Shown here piece after piece: positions 61,131 to 64,000 of a stretch of DNA of 64,000 nucleotides (position 1 is its first letter; the number at the start of each line of letters is the position of its first letter). Below the pieces are notes generated by a model that saw nothing but the letters and a program-made list of their open reading frames with translations, was not told the origin of the DNA and did not search any database. The stretch lies in NCBI GenBank assembly GCA_029593465.1, contig JAKTNK010000001.1, positions 186,001 to 250,000 of the forward strand, read 5' to 3'. The stretch is from Streptococcus suis (GTDB lineage: Bacteria; Bacillota; Bacilli; Lactobacillales; Streptococcaceae). Position numbers and translations under genes: made by a program.

Positions 61131-61755
61131 AGTTTAAACCATATTGAGATTTTTCAACAAGTTTACCATCTTTGAAAATCAGTTTGATGTGTCTAGCATT
61201 ATCTGTGCCTTTTAAATTGCTTGACCAGATAGCTTGAATTTCTTCACCATCGGATGAGACAGATTGAGAGTACACATCAGCTTGACCAAGAATTTCAGTA
61301 GCACGTGTGAAAGTCATACCATTTTGAATTTCTTTGGTATAGATTGTTTCTGTAATCGTTTTTTTTCGTTCAAAAGCAAAATTTGAGATGGCTTTGGCAA
61401 CCGTACTATTTTGGAACAGTTGAACAGTTATGGTAGCCTTATCAATCGTCCATGTGTAAACATCCAGTGTCACGTCTCCAGCAGGTTTTGTTGTGTGTGT
61501 CGCTGGCTCTCCATAGAAGGACTTGACTTGCTCTAATGTGGTTCCGTTTTGAAAATTATCTTGAACAGTGGCTGTTTTAATATCATTGAATTGTAGTCTG
61601 ACTTTTGGATCCTGAGTAGGTTCCGAGTCAGATTGCATGGTTGTCAAGGGTCTTTTTTTAGCGGAATGCCTTGGTTTTTGAGGTTGTGAACAAGCTACTA
61701 AGCTGGTAACAGTGGAGCCTAGGATAACTAATGTGAGTATTTTTTTTAAAGTCAT
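61129..61755 (-). CDS. DUF3862 lipoprotein
   Basis: 208 aa. Lipoprotein signal TLKKILTLVILGSTVTSLVA plus Cys in VACSQ. Two tandem BLIP-like units: NFQNGTTLEQVKSFYGEPAT and IQNGMTFTRATEILGQADVY, each with a small-protein-binding fold. Surface-anchored; function unknown. Common single gene in streptococci. Confidence 0.82.
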   Translation of the reverse strand: MTLKKILTLVILGSTVTSLVACSQPQKPRHSAKKRPLTTMQSDSEPTQDPKVRLQFNDIKTATVQDNFQNGTTLEQVKSFYGEPATHTTKPAGDVTLDVYTWTIDKATITVQLFQNSTVAKAISNFAFERKKTITETIYTKEIQNGMTFTRATEILGQADVYSQSVSSDGEEIQAIWSSNLKGTDNARHIKLIFKDGKLVEKSQYGLN

Positions 61756-61854
61756 AGGAGTTCCTTTTTTCTGATTACTATCATTATTATAACATAACCT
61801 TTAAGAGGCAAAAAAGCATCATTTAACAAATCTCAGATAAATCATTTTGAGATG

Positions 61855-62463
61855 TTAGAGGAATTTTTTTAAGCAGTCTCCACCGTATAACCACATGGCA
61901 CTGTAACCAATGATGGAAAATGGTTTTGAGAGAAGGATGATGATAAGAAATCGCTTGAGACTCATACTGGTTAAAGCAGTGACCATCACCATAATATCGG
62001 CAGGGGAAATAGGTGAAACCATACTAAAGATGAACAAGTTTTCAAAGTGTTTGCTCTCCAACTTGCGCTCGTATTTAAAAAAAGTATCTTCTTTGATAAA
62101 CAGAAGGATAAATTTTCGTCCAAAACGCTTAACGAGGGCAAATAAAATGATGCTGCCGATAACAATACCGATGTAGTTGTAGATAAATCCTTTCCACCAG
62201 CCAAAAACGATAAAACCAACAACAGTGGTCACTCCTCCAGGAATGACAGGGAAGACTACTTGAATAATCTGAACAACGATAAAGATGAGGGGGCCTAGAA
62301 TGGTGTACCTGTGAAGGGTTGATTTTAACACATTGCTGTCATGTAAAATCCCGATGTGATAAAGCCAAAATACTAAGAATCCTGTTGCTATTAGAGCTAA
62401 AAAGCTGCTTATTCGGATGAGTTTTTGGGCGAACCGATAGCGTTCACTATATTTCATTTCCAT
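61855..62463 (-). CDS. TVP38/TMEM64 family membrane protein
   Basis: 202 aa, five hydrophobic segments. FIVVQIIQVVFPVIPGGVTT, GFIVFGWWKGFIYNYIGIVI, GSIILFALVKRFGRKFILLF and SMVSPISPADIMVMVTALTS form the SNARE-associated DedA/TVP38 core with its re-entrant PxxPG and P..P..D motifs. Probably a lipid scramblase/transporter. Confidence 0.85.
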   Translation of the reverse strand: MEMKYSERYRFAQKLIRISSFLALIATGFLVFWLYHIGILHDSNVLKSTLHRYTILGPLIFIVVQIIQVVFPVIPGGVTTVVGFIVFGWWKGFIYNYIGIVIGSIILFALVKRFGRKFILLFIKEDTFFKYERKLESKHFENLFIFSMVSPISPADIMVMVTALTSMSLKRFLIIILLSKPFSIIGYSAMWLYGGDCLKKFL

Positions 62464-62492
62464 GGATTAATCATACCATAACAGACTTTTTT

Positions 62493-62521
62493 TTGCTATT
62501 TGAAACCACATTTGATATACT
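62493..62521 (+). promoter_or_regulatory. Promoter of ssrA
   Basis: TTGCTA (62493-62498), spacer 17, TATACT (62516-62521), about 20 bp before the RNA. Confidence 0.65.
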
Positions 62522-62541
62522 AAATAATATCACTTTTGTTT

Positions 62542-62886
62542 GGGGTCGTTACGGATTCGACAGGCATTATGTGGCATATTCTGCGACTCATCGTGCGGAT
62601 GTTAAACGCCAGTTAAATATAACTGCAAAAAATAACACTTCTTACGCTTTAGCTGCCTAAAAAACAGCGGGCGTGACTACCTTGGAATGGCTTGTGTTTC
62701 AAGCGTAGTCTTATTTTAGCAAGCTACGTTTAAGTATTGTCTAGCTGCTTAAAAAGAGATTGATAGACTCGCTTAGTATAGGGTTGAGCTATGTGTCGAT
62801 ACTAAGTTAAATCAAAGCATAGCCTATGGTTGTAGACGAATATGATGGCAGGTGTTTGGACGTGGGTTCGACTCCCACCGACTCCA
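62542..62886 (+). ncRNA. ssrA: tmRNA
   Basis: 345 nt. The 5' GGGGTCGTTACGGATTCGAC and the 3' part ending GGGTTCGACTCCCACC and GACTCCA form the tRNA-like domain, with CCA encoded. The tag frame at 62625-62660 gives AKNNTSYALAA and TAA, the streptococcal tag. It rescues stalled ribosomes with SmpB. Confidence 0.97.
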
Positions 62887-62891
62887 TAATA

Positions 62892-62927
62892 TCCCCTTTA
62901 TCAGAGATGGTAGAGGGGTTCTTTTTT
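62892..62927 (+). terminator. Terminator of ssrA
   Basis: CCCCTTTATC region pairs with AGAGGGG (62912-62918) across a wide loop and is followed by TTCTTTTTT. Confidence 0.75.
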
Positions 62928-62958
62928 AATGTTTTAAGCATGATAATGGGAGAAGTAG

Positions 62959-64000
62959 ATGTTTGTACCCTTAGAAACAAAGACTGTCTATAGTTTTATG
63001 GAAAGCCTCATAGATATTGAGACCTATATTTTGAGAGGGAAAGAGCTAGGTTATCGCCATTTAGGGATTATGGATAGGGATAACTTATACGCAGCTTATC
63101 ACTTTATTCAAAAAGCAACTATGGCAGGTATAAAGCCTATTGTTGGTTTGGCAACGTCTTTGACCTATCAGGATAAGATCTTAGAATGCCGCTTGGTTGC
63201 CTTAAATACCACAGGCTATCGTCATTTGATGAAAGTTTCCACAGAAATCATGTCTGGAGATCATGATTTGGAAGCTTTAATCCCATATAGTGAGGGCATT
63301 TTACTTATTATTCCTTATTTTGATGGCATAATGACGCTACAGCTACCGATATCGTTTGTGATTGGTGTGGGTTTAGATACGCCAGCACTTCCATTTGAGC
63401 AAGCCATCATTCCCTTGCACCAAGTCACTATTTTTGACGCCTCTGATGTTGAAACGCTTCAAATGTTGCGCGCTATCAAAGATAATGTGCCTTTGACAGA
63501 GGTTCCTGCAATCCAGGGGACATCAATCCTACTCCCAGAACAAGAAATGGCGAGCGTTTTTGAAGAACGTTTTCCGGGTTGTTTGTCTTATCTGAATGAG
63601 ATGGTTGATAGTATTTCTTATACCTTTGATAAACAGTTGAAATTGCCTCGGTTTAATCGCTCAAAAGAGCCTCATATTGAGTTACGTGAACGAACGGTGG
63701 CTGGTTTAAAAGAAAAAGGCTTGTTTTCTCAGGTTTATCAAGAACGTTTGGAGAAAGAACTGTCAATCATCCACGAGATGGGATTTGATGATTATTTCTT
63801 AATTGTTTGGGATTTGTTAGCCTTTGGGCGTCAGCGTGGTTATTACATGGGGATGGGACGTGGTTCGGCAGCAGGTAGTCTTGTCGCTTATGCTTTGTCC
63901 ATTACAGGGATTGATCCTGTCAAAAATGACTTACTCTTTGAACGTTTTTTAAATCAGGAGCGTTATAGTATGCCTGATATTGATATTGATTTACCAGACA
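62959..64000 (+). CDS. dnaE: DNA polymerase III alpha subunit (DnaE type), 5' part
   Basis: Open from ATG 62959 (GGGAGAAG upstream) through the window end; 347 codons are visible. The PHP domain comes first (MFVPLETKTVYSFMESLIDI, RGKELGYRHLGIMDRDNLYA), then the polymerase core: DYFLIVWDLLAFGRQRGYYM, GMGRGSAAGSLVAYALSITG and the catalytic MPDIDIDLPD just before the end. DnaE is the second replicative polymerase of Firmicutes, extending primers on the lagging strand. The PHP histidine set looks reduced (D-R-D-N in place of D-H-g-n), as in many DnaE proteins. Confidence 0.95.
   Translation, partial: MFVPLETKTVYSFMESLIDIETYILRGKELGYRHLGIMDRDNLYAAYHFIQKATMAGIKPIVGLATSLTYQDKILECRLVALNTTGYRHLMKVSTEIMSGDHDLEALIPYSEGILLIIPYFDGIMTLQLPISFVIGVGLDTPALPFEQAIIPLHQVTIFDASDVETLQMLRAIKDNVPLTEVPAIQGTSILLPEQEMASVFEERFPGCLSYLNEMVDSISYTFDKQLKLPRFNRSKEPHIELRERTVAGLKEKGLFSQVYQERLEKELSIIHEMGFDDYFLIVWDLLAFGRQRGYYMGMGRGSAAGSLVAYALSITGIDPVKNDLLFERFLNQERYSMPDIDIDLPD

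Overview
The window is chromosomal DNA of a Streptococcus. Evidence: a tmRNA with tag AKNNTSYALAA, streptococcal ParE/ParC, an HdiR-type repressor, a CpsY/MtaR-type LysR regulator, deoB-punA-deoD, PyrR-type pyrimidine attenuation and streptococcal phage families. The order deoD, cpsY-like gene, ung, parE, parC, ilvE resembles the pyogenic streptococci (S. agalactiae/S. uberis type); the species cannot be named from this sequence alone.

Bases 1 to about 32,400 are the late two thirds of a temperate siphophage prophage, all on the + strand. The left end (integrase, repressor, replication) lies outside the window. Order: small accessory genes (1-2977), late activator ArpU (3052-3477), three phased GCGGA repeats, then a 0.9 kb gene-free block that looks like one large structured RNA ending in a strong terminator (about 3545-4425), a hairpin-masked 18-codon hydrophobic ORF, terminase, portal and MuF minor head protein. 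Next come head genes, connectors, tail tube, tail chaperones with a likely -1 frameshift, tape measure, Dit, Tal with two cell-wall hydrolase domains, receptor-binding proteins, holins, endolysin, a second BppU-type fibre and a terminal PBECR4 nuclease-like moron.

The most notable part is 7952-11,610. The MuF head protein carries a C-terminal domain that reads as a RelA/SpoT-type alarmone synthetase. Two genes later lies an HD-domain small alarmone hydrolase that could be its antidote. Behind it is a start-less second MuF-type toxin tail (CdiA-CT tRNase-like) preceded by a long palindrome and bracketed by a 19-bp direct repeat, then two tiny membrane proteins and a RelB/RelE pair with an operator over its -10 box. 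This looks like a polymorphic-toxin exchange site inside the head gene cluster.

Right of the prophage is core genome: hdiR-like repressor, rpiA-deoB-punA, ClC channel, deoD, a HEPN-motif gene and a convergent cpsY-like regulator. A complete DpnII restriction-modification cassette follows, where a capsule operon sits in related species. Then come PyrR-attenuated pyrF-pyrE, a GNAT, an amidase, an amino-acid ABC transporter, ung, pyrC, plsY, parE, a DUF1232 gene, parC, ilvE, three tRNAs (Tyr, Gln, Arg), rpsA, a relic of a second phage's tape-measure gene, a DUF3862 lipoprotein, a TVP38 protein, ssrA and the start of dnaE.

All family names come from reading the translations; no database search was run.
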